Positions 43,805-56,740 are shown, counted from the stretch's first letter. The stretch: DNA of 64,000 bases from Halesus radiatus (GCA_022606495.2 JAHDVE020006299.1:1-64000); one strand, 5' to 3'. Notes: a model not told the origin generated them from the sequence alone. Numbers and translations: made by a program.

Positions 43805-44500
43805 ATAATAATAATAAGATGATTTGTATAGCGCCGTTTTTTGTGAAAAATCACCTCAAGGGCTCTGTACAAATCTTAATTCATATTATTTATCTAATTA
43901 GGCACAAACAGATACAGAAAAACATACCTGGCAGGTCGCTTCAGATGAACACAGTTTCATTAGAAAATTAAAGTATAGAGATGATATTTTTACAGTTGCT
44001 ATTTTATCCGTCTTTTCTACTTTTCTATTGATGTTACATTTATTAGAAGATTGGTGGCACAAGAAGAGTTGGTATTTATTTTAAATACTTTTAATTTTTA
44101 GGACTGGAAAATGTTTATAAAATGACCTTAAAAAGCGTAAGAAGCTTCTAATGGATATTACCATTTATTTTTTACAGTTTTAGTTATTTACAGTATGACG
44201 TATTTGGGCACCGAAGCGTGAATTTTTAAAAATTTTTCTATAAGTGACTTTAGGTGAACACTAACCGGCTAGCCTAGCTATGCAATTTACGGGTGAATTT
44301 CTTCAATTTATGGATACGATTGTCTGAAAAGATGTGTTTTAAGTTTAGTTCTGAATTCTGTCGAGTCTTTGATAATTCTGAAGTCATGCGGAAGTTCATT
44401 CAAGGCTTTAGGTCCTGAAACTCCGAAAGCACGATCACCGAACTTAGCATTAGGTGTGCGCTTTGGTTCCTGCAACCTCCCGTCACATTCAAATTACTTC
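43805..44500 (-). pseudogene. LINE family D, C-terminus and full 3' UTR
   Basis: On the minus strand: RTPNAKFGDRAFGVSGPKAL, NELPHDFRIIKDSTEF and KLKTHLF (44470-44320), a typical CR1-group ORF2 end. The 3' UTR follows with the AAACTGTGTTCATCTGAAGC block, the TTGTACAG...CTATACAA hairpin and (ATT)n at 43805-43820. This copy links the tails at 21943 and 26686 to a coding LINE. Confidence 0.85.
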
Positions 44501-45169
44501 TTTCAGAGAGGTTCTCTCCATTTTTAAATAGTTCCAAAATTTCTTCAAGAAGTACCAAAATTCTGTTTTAAGGGGTGGGAAAGGGGGATGGCGGTGGTTT
44601 TTCGAAATATCATATATACAGCGACCTTCCTCTTGTTTTTAAGGTCAAGTGTGCAACATTTCATTAATCTCGGAATAAAACTGTAGATTTGTATAAAAAA
44701 TGAATTCACCCACAGATACTCTTCTTTAGATATTTACATTGACAGATACACAACATTAGATTGTACGATTCAAAAGTAGGTGCAGCTTTCCAAGGTTTTT
44801 TTTATATCTGATAATTTATCCGATAATATAAATAGATACTCAGTTAAAGTAGTTTATCAACTACAGGTTTAGATACGCATAAATGAAGTTCATCGGACCA
44901 GCTGTCACAACACTTCAGCAATAATAACATTCCAACGTAAAATAACACAGGTAGAATAATATGAACACTGTTGTTGATTCACGTTGCATTGACTAACTAA
45001 CTACCTGCTATATATTATTTTACTGTAGTTGTGAAGGTGTTTGTTTGTCTATTTGTTTGTTGAGAACTTTGTTCAGTGTTGAACCCAATGTCACGGGTGG
45101 GCAATAGTGCGCACTGCGTGGGACAGTAGCAACAGTGTTCACGGTGTCTGGACATACGTGGGCTGTATT
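44501..45169. other. No gene seen
   Basis: AT-rich; nothing recognised. Confidence 0.4.
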
Positions 45170-45905
45170 TTATCTCTGTTATTTACTTATTATTACATAC
45201 TTACAACCATTTACTTTTTATTACTTACTTATTAGGATTTACTCATTATTTACTTATTATTACTTACTTATTATTATTGACTAATTATTTAATTATTATT
45301 TACTTATTATTACATACTTATAACTGTTTACTTATTATTATTTACCTGTTTTTATTATTATATACTTAGTACTATTTACCTATTATTATACATGTATTGT
45401 TATATGCTTATTATTATTTACAGATTATTATTTACTTATTCTTATTTACCTGTTTTATTATTATGTACTTAATACTATTTACTTATTATTATACATGTAT
45501 TGTTATATGCTTATTATTATTTACAGATTATTATTTACTTATTATTATTATTTAATTTTTATTATTTACTCACTACTTCAGGTTAACAAAAATATGGTCA
45601 TCCTATGATTGTGGCTAATTATAGTACAGATACTTTATGATAGTTATTTGAGTTCAAATAAATTATTATTGCTGTAATCTGTAAATGTACAGCCCAACTT
45701 AAAGATTTACTGTTGATTTTATAATTGTTTATAGTTTGAATAACTTTGGTATTATTTTTTAAAGCTTTTTTAATTATACATGGTTTCACTAAAATTGTAA
45801 AGTCGCTCATCTCAACAAGGTCTGTCCCGGTGAGATAAGTTGCTAATGTTTTTTTTTTTTTTTTTTAATTTGAGAATACATAAATAAATAAATACGTAAT
45901 ATTGG
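45170..45905 (+). mobile_element. LINE 3' end: long minisatellite, hairpin and tail
   Basis: TTATTATTTACTTATTA-like array to about 45570, unique block, hairpin 45799-45842 (degenerate), long T-run and ATAAATAAATAAAT tail. Confidence 0.7.
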
Positions 45906-46484
45906 GCTATTGGACACATTTAATTGATAATTATGAATTTGGCTTTTGTTTTTAGGGGCTTTCTTTCTTTCAAATGCTTCTACATTATTGAATCTATTGC
46001 CATAAACATTTTTGTGCAGAATATTAGCACTAGTGCTAATATATAAGATGATTAGCGAAGTCGGAAAATCCATTATTATTTAAGCACCAAGATGTTCTTT
46101 AATTCTAATGATGACATTGCGTGTTATTTTACCAATATGGAATCCTGAACAAATTCCGGTTAAATATTTAATTTTATATTTTACTTTCATTTACGAAGAC
46201 ATAAAAAAATCATCAGCTATGACTTTTTGTAATAAGATTTTAAATGATTTCATCTAATTTCAGAAAATTCTAATATTTTAAAGAATACTTAAAAAAGGTT
46301 TTCATTTCGGGCGGCTGATTAAAACATTGTAATAAAAACGGTGGAGAGTGTGTCGCAAACTTTCAAATTCACCGAACCCATGTCCGATTAATATGTCCGT
46401 CACCCCTAGACACACTAACACCCCTGATTCCTACCCAGCCCTCATACCTTTTCCCTCTCAAAACGTCTTTTCCTTAAAAGGACC
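45906..46484. other. No gene seen
   Basis: AT-rich. Confidence 0.4.
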
Positions 46485-46575
46485 CTCCACACAGCATCCT
46501 CAAAGATGAAATAGGCACAGAGGGAAATTATTTTCCTAGCGGCCTCCTGTGTGGAGTTAATATAAAAATAAAACT
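46485..46575 (+). mobile_element. LINE family B tail fragment
   Basis: CATCCTCAAAGATGAAATAGGC, GAGGGAAATTATTTTCCT, then TGTGTGGAGTTAAT and an A-rich end. Confidence 0.65.
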
Positions 46576-47894
46576 GAATTATTATTTTTTTTTTTTTAAC
46601 TCTTTTATTTCTTATAAGTTGCATTACAAGTAATTTATAAAATATATTTAATTAAAGGGTATTTTTTGGTAGTGTATTCCTAATCAGAAAAGAGGGGATT
46701 TTGTGTTTGATAAGGCATATCCTTTATTTTATTTTTGTGGTTCGTTTTTCTTTGAGTAGGCACAGCTTTACAACCTTTATGAACTGCACCCCACTACTAT
46801 TCAGCTAATATATATTTTTTTAATCTGCATTATTCCTCTTCGACCACGAATATCCAGACCACCTGTATTCATAGCCCAAAAAACACAACAATTTATAATA
46901 ATTTATTATAGGGCCGTGTACCTTAGGCAATCAGGGCCCCGTGATTAAAGTTGAGTGGACCTGTACTTGCGTAACGAATGAAAGGTCAAAGGTCGGGTGC
47001 ATAATGAGGGGCCAATGACACTGGACACTCTCGGTTCCAAAGGAGGCGGTCCAGAGGACACAGGTGACGGAGGCTGGAGGTCGCAATAATGCTCTCTGAT
47101 AGCTGTAAATTATTCTATGAATATTTAAGTCTAAAAAAAATATGTCGGGTCCCAAAATACGCGTAAAAAACGCGTAACCATTTTTTATTTATTGTAATCC
47201 AAAATGTGACAGAACTTATTCTACAATATCTAATTTGTTAAATAGGTATTAATCATTTTGTGTACCTGCAAAAACTCTACATGGGCGTCACGAAATTTGG
47301 AAACTTTCTCTGTCTGAAATTTTAATTTCAATACATGGTGGAGGAGAGTTGGTGGAAGACATGGTGGGATGCTGAGGTTATTCAGCCAGTCGACGCCATC
47401 GGGAGTCACTTGGTTCAGCACAGATGTGCCATAGGAAAACTGACGAAGGGGACGTGGCCCCATTTATGCATCATATACGCAGAACGGCTGTGACTGCTCC
47501 GGGTGCGGTTTAATTAGGTCCACGTCTTCTGAGGAAGAGAAAATCCTGAGAATTTAATAGTAGGGTATACAACAATGTGCTTGTTTTTATTTCATATTGA
47601 AGTGAAATGTTACTATTCACGACCTTTAATAACAGAAAAATAGGTTTCGAAAGATGGGTGTTGAAATTTGAAATAATATAATGTTTAAAACCAGTGGCGG
47701 TTTTCTCTGAAGAACGGATATGCGATGAACTCTCTAAGAAAGACTACAGCGAACGAGACTCATTTGAATTATAATATTTCTAAAGTTTGAACAGCACGCC
47801 ACTGCAAATATACAAAACGTACAAACGTAAAAAAAATTCACCGATAGAAACATAAATAACAACAATAAATGGTCAATAAAATAATATTTCCTAA
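46576..47894. other. No recognised gene
   Basis: Two minus ORFs (46931-47155 and 47230-47463) are open in GC-richer sequence but carry no motif I know. Confidence 0.35.
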
Positions 47895-48389
47895 TCTCTG
47901 TATATATAAATGAATGTTTGCCTGTGCGTTCTCGATTTTCTTGAAAATTACTAAACCGGTTTCGCTGAAAATAACACAGTTTGTTCTTATTGATGACGGG
48001 AAGATTTAGAGAGTAGTTTGTATGAAATCCAATATGTAAAACAATTGCTTTAAAGTTTTAAAATTAGTATGAAAAACATTGAACCCGCCATGTTGCATTG
48101 AAGTTAGCCCATAGATTCTGGTTACCCACAGATTACATATTCAAAAGAAGAAGGTATGCTTGGGTAGAATATTTTCAAAATGGAAAACACAAGTAGGTTT
48201 TATTTAGAAATATTAAAAAATATATATTTAGAATGAAATAAAATTTTCAAATTGTTTCCTTGTTTACAGATAGTAATAGTCTTCACAAGGCATTACTTTC
48301 GCTGTCAAATCAATTGTGGCACCCAAACGACAAGCAATAATTCACTTCATAACGCTATTCCAAAAAAAATCCCGAGACACATCAGCTAG
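47895..48389 (+). mobile_element. Non-autonomous Helitron with both ends
   Basis: Starts TCTCTGTATATATAAATG after an A and ends CATCAGCTAG before a T, fitting A/T insertion. The 3' hairpin is reduced. Confidence 0.85.
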
Positions 48390-48429
48390 TTATCTAATAA
48401 AAAATAGTTTATTTCAGCTTGCCAAGTCT

Positions 48430-48960
48430 TCAATATATTTATTTACTACTTTGTTTTAATACTTATTTTTTTATTTCAGCAGGAAATATATAAACAGTTA
48501 GGAATCATGTAATCTAACATTCGATATCCATATTTCTTTATGTGCTTAGGAACCATTAATCCTACATTAAAATTGAGACGAGTATTGTAAGTGTGCTCTA
48601 GTCTATTTGTATTATATATAGGGTTATTAATGTGCTGAAATATAATTTCGCACCACAGAATTGCTCTTACTAAAAGAATTTTGAGACTGTTTAAAGTATG
48701 GAATATTATGCATTTGTTCGTATAAAATTTTATGAGCTAATAATTCAACCGGTGAATTTTGCACTGATTGAACATGATTGATCTATGTTTTTCAGGAAAG
48801 TCCCCAAGCTGTAATTCCATATCTTATAACAGATTCCGCTAATGATAAATAAATTATTCGAAGTGTACAGATTGGAACAAAGAATTTAGATTTAAATATT
48901 CTGCTAACAATTGATCTTAGTCGTACAACATTGATGTTTGTTTTACAGGAAAGTCTCCAG
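48430..48960 (-). pseudogene. LINE C-terminal fragment
   Basis: On the minus strand the pieces LLAHKILYEQMHNI, HTYNTRLNFNVG and KKYGYRMLDYMIP can be read in different frames. The Y-N-T-R motif is common near the end of Jockey-group LINEs. Many frameshifts. Confidence 0.6.
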
Positions 48961-49302
48961 GCTGTAATTCCGTATTTTTTAGTTCCATTGGTTGTTATAT
49001 TCCATTAATGATAAAATATTACAGTGGGGTTTATAAACTTCAATAAGTAATTTTTGTATTTCTTGGGTATTAACATTTAACAATTTCTAAACATTTTGTT
49101 TGAAGAGTTTTATCCACTATGTACATTTGTTATGAGAGACTTTAGAAAATAACAAAAGAATTAAATCAAAAATTAATTTAATTAACAAATAAACAGCACC
49201 CTGTAAATCACCTTTGTTAACCATGTTTCCTTGTTATTTTGAGTCCTCCCACCGCTACCCTTACCTGATTATATGTAATTATTTCTGTACGTGTTTAATG
49301 TA
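48961..49302. other. No gene; 48995-49060 resembles the end of the 11.9-kb element
   Basis: TGATAAAATATTACAGTGGGGTTTATAAAC parallels the sequence at 12246-12290. Confidence 0.4.
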
Positions 49303-49600
49303 ACTAACTAATTAACTAACCATCACGCCGTTTCCCCGCAGGGGTAGGCAGAGAGGACGGACCGCCAAACAACTCGATCTTGTTTCATTCACATTCATAT
49401 ATCGTCTCATACATTCTCTTATATTATTCCGACTTCACTTGATCGTGCCATGTCTTCCTCGGGCGTCCCCGGCTTCTTCTTCCATTCACATTCGCTCCAC
49501 CTGCCCAAACCATCTAAGCGTCCCTCTCTCTCATTACGCTTACATCAGCCTTGCATTCTTTACGGATCTCAATATTCTTGTTTAATGTAAGTTAGTTTTG
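49303..49600 (-). pseudogene. LINE family A 3' remnant
   Basis: CTAACTAACTAATTAACTAACC and CATCACGCCGTTTCCCCGC as at 17960-18000, followed by internally deleted coding sequence. Confidence 0.75.
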
Positions 49601-49958
49601 AAAACGCTATTGAATGACAATAGCACAGTAATAAAATTAAGTAGCAAGTGTACATAGTGGATAAAACTCTTCAAAATTCTTAATTGTTATTCCTTTTTTT
49701 TGCTGACTCCAGAATTTGTACCCGCGATCACTGGATTCTTAGTCAAAGTAATGATACGAGATATAAGATATAAGTGGGAATAAAACAAGAGTACAACATT
49801 ATTGCCAGAGCTGCATACCTCCTAACCGCAAGTACTCACCGCATAGCATCACCGCGACATTCTATTCTCGTATATCACGTTTCCTTGATTCGGCTTCAGT
49901 GGATAGGAGATGACATTCTGTCACTTCAATGCTTTATGGAGTAGGACAAGGAGAAGAA

Positions 49959-49989
<31 letters not shown>

Positions 49990-50344
49990 GTAAATAAGTT
50001 TTTATTTTTCTTTGTTTCACAGCTATTAAATTTCTGGTAATTCGATTAATTATGTATAAATTGGTTACCGTTCAGTCTAAGGTATTTTGGGGATATGTCC
50101 AAAATTCAAAGGCTTCTGTTTTCCGCAATAAAGCTTTGTTTAGAGTATCTTTGTGTAATAACACCTTCCTCGCACGAACACCAATAAATTATGTACTACT
50201 ATTTTTCTGATGCAATAAGACCACGTAACATAATACCGTTAATTGGACATTAACGGTATACAGGGTGACTGGTATGTAAACGTCGATCTTTTATGGCTAT
50301 GTCAAACGTAGCCAGTAGCAAGGACAGTGATAAGTATCAATTAA
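49601..50344. other. No gene; (TA)n at 49960-49990
   Basis: A TA microsatellite is the only distinct feature. Confidence 0.45.
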
Positions 50345-51072
50345 ATGGTTCAATCGTAGACTTAGAAACAACGAATTGCTTTTCCTCAATCGATACTCTA
50401 CCAACCCTGATGTATGGCAGTAAGTAAAAACAATTGCTCTATAACGAAATTCTCACTGACGTTAAAGTAATGACTTTTGGAAAATAACCTTGTGTATTGA
50501 TGGTAACAAATATGACGATCTCCTTGGTTGTATAGCTCCTTGATATCTACTGTATTTACGCTATTTTGCTCTTTCTTACATTGTCTATTGAACAAATATG
50601 ATGGTATCTTAGATTGTATATCTCCTTGATAGTTTTTTTTACAGTAACTTCACACAGGAGACCCTGGGGGAAATAATTTCCCTTAAGGCCTATATCATCT
50701 TTGGATGATACTACTATACTCTTATATTAAGTCTATCCTCACTGTAACAAAACTGTATTACTGTTGTATTTTTAATTTCTCAATTTGTTTAATACTTGTC
50801 GATATTTTTCAATTGTATAATGTCATTGGAGTCTAGTATCTCTATAACAAAACTGTTTTCATTTTTTTCAACTTGTGTACATTGATCACAACATGCATGT
50901 ATCTATATTGTTTTATTATTGCGCTACATTTGTATGATGATTGTTATTTATTGTTGTATTATACAATATTGTTGAACTAAACTCCTGCTGACAGGCTACT
51001 TGCAGTTGCTTAGCTGGTACAAGTTCCCATCGTATGTAATTAAAATTATACAATAAAAAAAAAAAAAAAAAC
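50345..51072 (+). pseudogene. LINE family E 3' end with a nested LINE B tail
   Basis: 50345-50405 matches the LINE at 7131-7190. 50420-51072 matches 37170-37765, including GCTACTTGCAGT. At 50632-50705 a reverse LINE B tail (T-run, CAGTAACTTCACACAGGAG, hairpin) interrupts it. Confidence 0.65.
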
Positions 51073-51324
51073 GAGTCTTTCATTTTCCTGTAATTTATTA
51101 AATAAATTTATTCCTAAGTATTTGCAGTCACATTATTTAATAATGTGGGGTCACTGGGGTGCTTTACCCATGCTGGGGCCATCGATACATCGATAACGTG
51201 CAAAGCCTTTAAATAATACAGCGCCACGTGGTATAACAGTCGCACCGGGACAGCAGTGCTCCCAGTTGGGACAGAAAATCGTATCGTATTTAATGTAGCC
51301 ATATTTATTTTCACCCGTGACAGT
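51073..51324. other. No gene seen
   Basis: Unique-looking, no coding signal recognised. Confidence 0.35.
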
Positions 51325-51760
51325 TTTTCGCCTCCAAATCTATAGCCGGTCTGTTTTGAGGTTAGATTGTCAAATGTCAAAACAAGGATGAGCTTTGCCG
51401 TACATAATTTTATATTATATTCATGGTAAACCATAACTAAACATAAGTAATAACATTATTTACCTTTTTATAAACTTTAACTCAAAGAATAATAATAGAA
51501 TTGAGCATTAACGTTATCAAAATATTCATTTTGACAATTCGTTTGGTGATTAATGCTCTATTTTATGTTATTAATAATATTTTTTTATATGGAACAACAA
51601 TTATAGACCATAAAGTCCCCCTAATTTAGTTTGAATTTCACCAAAGCTGAAAAGTACATATTTAAAATACAATATCCATTTTGACAATTGGTTTGCTCAT
51701 GAATACTCTAATTTCTTTCATAAATAATAGTTTTTTTTTTTATATTGAACCACAACTATT
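51325..51760. repeat. Dispersed repeat, direct partner of 10171-10480
   Basis: Same block order as 10171-10480. A partial second copy follows at 51660-51760 (TTTGACAATTGGTTTGCTC and GAATACTCTAATTTC). Confidence 0.65.
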
Positions 51761-52437
51761 AACTGATTAAATTCACCCAAATTACGTTTAAATTTCAACA
51801 AATCTAAAAAAATACATGTTTAAAATACAAAACAAAATCGAAAAATAAAAATGTCTATACTAATCCAAAAACAGAATATAAACGTGACGTCAGATGTTTC
51901 AAATGCAATGGTACCGATTTAACAAGGTGATTTGATGAGATGATTATTTATTCACTTGAACAACGTTTTTTTATATATATTTTTTTTATTGTCTAAGCAT
52001 CTTCAGTGTTTTATACCAACCAGCAGCTACCCTCTACACCGTACTGTTACTCCGGCATAATCAACATAGGTCAATTACTCCTACCCGAATAGTTCAGGTG
52101 ACCTCCGACCTCTTTCGCCGTCATCACCAAAATCCCACGACACCAACAGGACAACTCGTGACACCTCTGTCGGTATTTGGAGCACCTTACATACCTGACA
52201 ATTGTCCAGGTAAACAACACTATCAGTAATCAATAGAGCGAGGGTATTGATGCAGATATGAACTGAAGGTTTAGTCATCGATACGATTGTAAAATTCCAA
52301 TGCGAGTCATATCCCGCACAAAAATTGATAAAATAATATTTAGTGTTATTGTTTTCTTTTCCAAGTGTTTCACTGTGTTTATTTTGTAATGTAATTCAAA
52401 GGAAGTTTACACCCCTTTCCAGTGTTCAGAATACTAA
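51761..52437. other. No gene seen
   Basis: AT-rich, with a GC-richer part near 52020-52200 without a recognisable product. Confidence 0.35.
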
Positions 52438-52612
52438 TGAATGTGATCCCAGCACTGTGAGGAATGGGCGAGGACACCCGGAATACTTGAGTCGGGCTAT
52501 GTCACAAGTCGTGAATGAAGCAAAAAGTGTATGCCAAGATCGAGTTGTTTGGCGGTCCGTCTTCTCTGCCTATCCCTGCGGTTAAACGGCGTGTTAGTTA
52601 GTTAGTTAGTTA
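52438..52612 (+). pseudogene. LINE family A C-terminal tip
   Basis: The frame reads VVNEAKSVCQDRVVWRSV then FSAYPCG and stop, the last residues of family A, followed by GTTAGTTAGTTAGTTAG. The plus orientation shows the natural (TTAG)n tail. Confidence 0.8.
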
Positions 52613-52857
52613 CACAAATACACACAACCCTGAATTTGTGGTGTTTCAGATAGCTCTAATTGAGCAACCTACATCTTTAAATGTGATTGTTTAAATCTAA
52701 AACTTATCTACAAATCAGTCTATCGACATATTGAAAATGACTTTGTACGCCGAAACAGCTATCACGATCAAGCTAGCAGAACTTTTGAATGGGGGCAAAC
52801 CGTGTTCCTTTGGACACTTCCTAGTTTCTGATAATACGAAATGGAAGTAACTCATAA
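52613..52857. other. No gene seen
   Basis: Nothing recognised. Confidence 0.35.
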
Positions 52858-53240
52858 TAATAATAATAGTTCTTTACCCCTGGAGGTGTGCAGGGGTAGT
52901 GCAATGCAATACTTCCATAAGTGTACATAATACAAACAAATAAATAACATTACGTAGGTGAAATAATTGAAAGAGAAAAAAAAAAGAAAAATATAGAAAA
53001 AGATTACTTAGTAAAATATGCAAAATAAGTTCATTCATTAAGAAAGAAAGAAAAATTAACAAGTTAATGTTGGATATTTGACTGTCTCCCGTCTCTCTAA
53101 AGGGAGACTCCATCCACGTAGCCGTGGCAGTAATTATGGTATTCTTGAATTGGCGTACTCTGCACCATAGGCTTCCCATGCGGTGGCGAAGAAGTGCCCT
53201 GAAAGAGTGCACTCGTCCTTCCAGAAACATTTCTGTAGCG
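52858..53240 (-). pseudogene. LINE family F 3' end with two hairpins
   Basis: The minus frame 53230-53050 (GSLWCRVRQFKNT) looks like an ORF2 end. Hairpins: GTCTCCC/GGGAGAC at 53085-53107 and TACCCCTG/CAGGGGTA at 52874-52897, then (ATT)n. Confidence 0.5.
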
Positions 53241-53335
53241 CTGCAGTATCTTGGTAGACGGAATAGTTGACGATATGCATACGTAACCTTTTATCTTTTG
53301 TCATAAAAATACTGTATATGCTAGTTTTATCTAGA

Positions 53336-53510
53336 TAACTAACCATCACGCCGTTTCACCGCAGGGGTAGGCAGAGAGGACAGATCGCCAAACAAATCGA
53401 TCTTTTCAAAAACTCCCTGCTTCATTTACATGTATATATCGCCCCATACACACTCTTGTGTTATTCTAACTCATAACATGGCCCGACTTAAGTACCTTGT
53501 TTAAATTAGA
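53336..53510 (-). pseudogene. LINE family A 3' remnant
   Basis: CTAACCATCACGCCGTTTC and GGGGTAGGCAGAGAGGAC as in other copies; strongly shortened. Confidence 0.75.
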
Positions 53511-53559
53511 CACGTATATGATGATTTTATATATATATACATAAATACATCTTCTTACA

Positions 53560-53870
53560 CTTGTCCTACTCGAGTCGGGGAACCATCGCATCGACAAGGC
53601 GCCTTCAGGCATCCCTTTCCTGAACTGCGTTAACGGCATCCGTCCATAGTAGGCCCAGCTTCTCCTCGAACAGCATCTGGAGTTGCTTCTCCCACCTATA
53701 TCTGAGGCAGCCCACTGAATGTCTTCCCTCTGGAATAGCACTCATTCGACCTTGTGGCATTCTTAACACGTGCCCATGACACCTTAGTTGCGACTTTTCT
53801 ATGAAGAGTAATAGTGGTTCGATTTTAAGCTCCTCCCGGATCATCGAGCTTCTCATTCGATCCCAATAAG
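53560..53870 (-). pseudogene. LINE family G C-terminal fragment
   Basis: The minus frame reads IREELKIEPLLLFIEKSQLR, then GHVLRMPQGR, GCLRYRWEKQL, a post-RT segment distinct from family A. Confidence 0.7.
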
Positions 53871-54620
53871 AAGCTCGATGATTTTATTAAAACAAATTAG
53901 AACAAAGGACCTCATTTAAAGATGCGTCATGGTAGAAATGCTTAAGAATACTATCGAACATCTGAGATATATTTATCTTTCTAGATTAATAAACAATCTT
54001 TCTTAAGTGGCTCCAAAGTTTGTCAAAAATAATCACGGTTCATTTGGCACATGGTGCGGTTTACCAGGAGTCGTATGCGTGTGGCTCATCAAAATGAGCC
54101 GGCACAAATGAACGACGCATCGCTAATGTACACCCGCCAACAAACAATTCATCTCAATATTTAAAAGCAATACTTGCTAAAGGTATGTTTTTTATATACG
54201 TTTCGATAACACATTAAAAATAAAATTAATCATTCCTAAATCCTCACTTCAACTTTTACATGAGAGACTGAGTGTCAAGCCATTGTTTCCCTATTTAAAT
54301 CCGTATTTGAAAGCGTTTCTAAAATAATATTTAAATTAATGGTTTATGAGAAAACACGACTTGCCCATATTTGATAAAATGGATTTTTTAAAAGCTGGCT
54401 GGATGCAATCTTCACACAACGGTGGAAATCCCTGGGCTGGTGATGATTATAATGACACAACATCAAGATTGAGACATAGTATTAAAACAAACCTTAATCA
54501 ACTGTAATTACCGTAGTTATATCTTTATCATGATCACAATCTTACTAAGTACGTACCGATTATACCAGGGAAAGCACCTGATCGAATTATTTTGCACTGA
54601 AAAGATAGTAATGCTATGTA
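53871..54620. other. No gene seen
   Basis: No repeat or product recognised. Confidence 0.35.
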
Positions 54621-54839
54621 TCATCCAAAAAATATGTTAATTATTTTTATGCTATCTGACATGAGGCGTCGAGATGTCTTCAGAAGAAAAAAAAAGTGAC
54701 TCATTGCTATATATGGTATTATTATGGGGCTAAAGACGCTCTTAAATGATACTTGTTTCGTCCAGTTTTCATGTAGATTGTCTTTTAATATGGACTTTTC
54801 CACAGAAAAAGACGAATCACGTGCAATCTGGATGAAAAA

Positions 54840-55028
54840 AGACATCGTGTAAGAACGTCTTAACTTTGGTACCCTTTCAATCAATATCCTACCATACAGC
54901 TTTCCAACTGAATTTAGCAGGCTAATATCCCTGTGATTTCCACATTCCATACGTGACCCTTTACCTTTGTATAGAGGCGTGATCACAGCCCTCCTCCAAT
55001 ATAATGGCGTGTAACCCTCTCCTAACAC
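54840..55028 (-). pseudogene. LINE reverse-transcriptase entry motif
   Basis: The minus frame reads RRAVITPLYKGKGSRMECGN, HRDISLLNSVGKLYGRIL, an RT domain 1-2 signature. It may belong to the same LINE as 53560-53870 with the middle lost. Confidence 0.75.
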
Positions 55029-55626
55029 TGGTTAAAAACTTTGCATAACCATGTGAGCATTATACGGCTATCTATTTTTTTTTATTTAAAATTATTTACT
55101 CCGTATTAGACTGTTGTGAACTCCTGCAACTAATCAACCTCAAAGTACCTCATCGACCTACTCGGCAAAACATATTATTCTGCAACAATAATTACTGCAC
55201 TAACTACCAAATGCATGCACACATTTCTCGCCCACATACACTTGGAAACAAATTCACCTCTGCTATAGATATATTTAATATAAGTTAACCCGTGTTTAAA
55301 AGATACCTGAACGATATTATTACATTGCAACGATTGTAAGAGCATAGCATAGGAGCTATTGTTCACAAAATCACCTATTTACGAACACTTTTTTGGATAT
55401 TGTCATATCGTTCATTGTGGAAAATTAAGTTTTTTAGAATATTTTTATAAAACACGTATTTTGGTGATGTTTTTTTGCGTAAATCGAAACATGCGGCCGG
55501 TGTTAAGTAGGAATTTCAACCTTATCACCCCACCTGCATAAGGAGTTCGTGATTTCTTTCGAATTTTACGAAGTGGATCACCTTAAGCCTAAGGATAAAG
55601 ACAATGTCTTAAAAAGAGCCGGAATT
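55029..55626. other. No gene seen
   Basis: AT-rich. Confidence 0.4.
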
Positions 55627-56075
55627 GACCTCCAGATCTGAATAGCCAGGTACTTCCAAACCTACATCTTGCTCTTCTCCAATACCTTCAGCCTCACAGC
55701 ATAACCTAATTTGGGATGCTCTATAGCATTCTACGATTAGGGGTAAGTCTCTCGACTACGAATCCGAAGGTCGCGTGTTCAAATCCCGGCGTGTGCAAGT
55801 AAATTTTATTTAATTAATTTGTGTTGTTTCGCAATTAATTAATTAATTAATTAATATATATGGTATATTTGCGCACGTTCCAGAGTGGAAGATACTCTCA
55901 GTGAAAGACCACCATTCAGATTTAAAACGTTGCTTGAAATGGCTTTTAGCCGTGTTTGGTGACCAGATCTGAATAGCCAGGTATCTCCCCACCTTCCTCT
56001 TCTCCTTCTCCTTCCCCTCCTCCCTACCATTAGCCTCAAAACATTCCCCAATTGGGGATGCCATATAGTCTCCTC
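55627..56075 (+). mobile_element. Two adjoining SINE copies
   Basis: A headless 3' fragment (55627-55728) is followed directly by a copy with head (55733-55800, B box GTGTTCAAATCC) and body up to 56075, without an A-tail. Confidence 0.8.
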
Positions 56076-56394
56076 TTTGGCCTCCTGCAAAGTTAAATGT
56101 GTCAAACTATACACGCCTTAAATAAGAATGTGCGATTTGAAAATCGCAAGATCATTAGGTTACAAAATATTTGGACAAGGAAGCAAACTTGTTCTGGCCC
56201 AAACAATCGACTATTTTTATCCTAAAGAGACTGTCTCAAGTCGAAGGTGAAAGACTTGAATATTGCGGTTCAACGTTATCGTCCTTGGAAAAACTTAAAA
56301 GAGAAATCGTGGTCCATTTTATGCTAATAAAAAGGAAGTTGTGCGATGCATTGGTCAGAAACCTGTGGTAGGCGAACAAATTAACACAACATTA
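56076..56394. other. No gene seen
   Basis: A 66-codon plus ORF (56171-56371) is unrecognised. Confidence 0.35.
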
Positions 56395-56582
56395 ATAATT
56401 ATTTTTATAAACAATAATTATTAGCCTGAAACACTCGTCCAAATTGAAAAAACCTTCCGAGAAAAGATAAATGTCGCCGACAGGACTCGAACCTGCACCC
56501 TTCTGATTGCCGGTCAGATGCTCTACCGTTGAGCTACGTCGGCTTATCGCAAACCCGCCAAGTTAATCAATATATACTAGTG
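56395..56582 (-). mobile_element. Single-arm relative of the 34-kb palindrome
   Basis: It carries the tail (AATAATTATT, CTTCCGAGAAAAGA), the tRNA-like part and the conserved upstream block ACCCGCCAAGTTAATCA ... ACTAG. Confidence 0.75.
56472..56543 (-). tRNA. tRNA-like, anticodon-loop CCGGCAA (Ala-GGC if read)
   Basis: D arm GTAGCTCAACGGTAGAGC, anticodon stem TCTGA/TCAGA perfect, T arm GCAGG TTCGAGT CCTGT. Acceptor halves GCCGACG and CGGCGAC pair poorly, and C replaces U33. Confidence 0.45.
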
Positions 56583-56683
56583 TTTCATTCAATAATTACT
56601 GTTTTTATTATATTTCACCTGTAAACAACCAACTTTATTACTTTTATTTGTTTACCGTAGTCAAAAACACGCGAAACAAAATT

Positions 56684-56740
56684 GGACGGCTGTGAACCAA
56701 AGCTGGTGCCAAAATCACGGTCACGTGATCTTTGCTGTCA
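56684..56740. repeat. Small repeat with CACGTG core
   Basis: GGACGGC, AAGCTGGTGCCAAAAT and GTCACGTGA as at 8087-8165 and 31037-31098. Confidence 0.6.
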
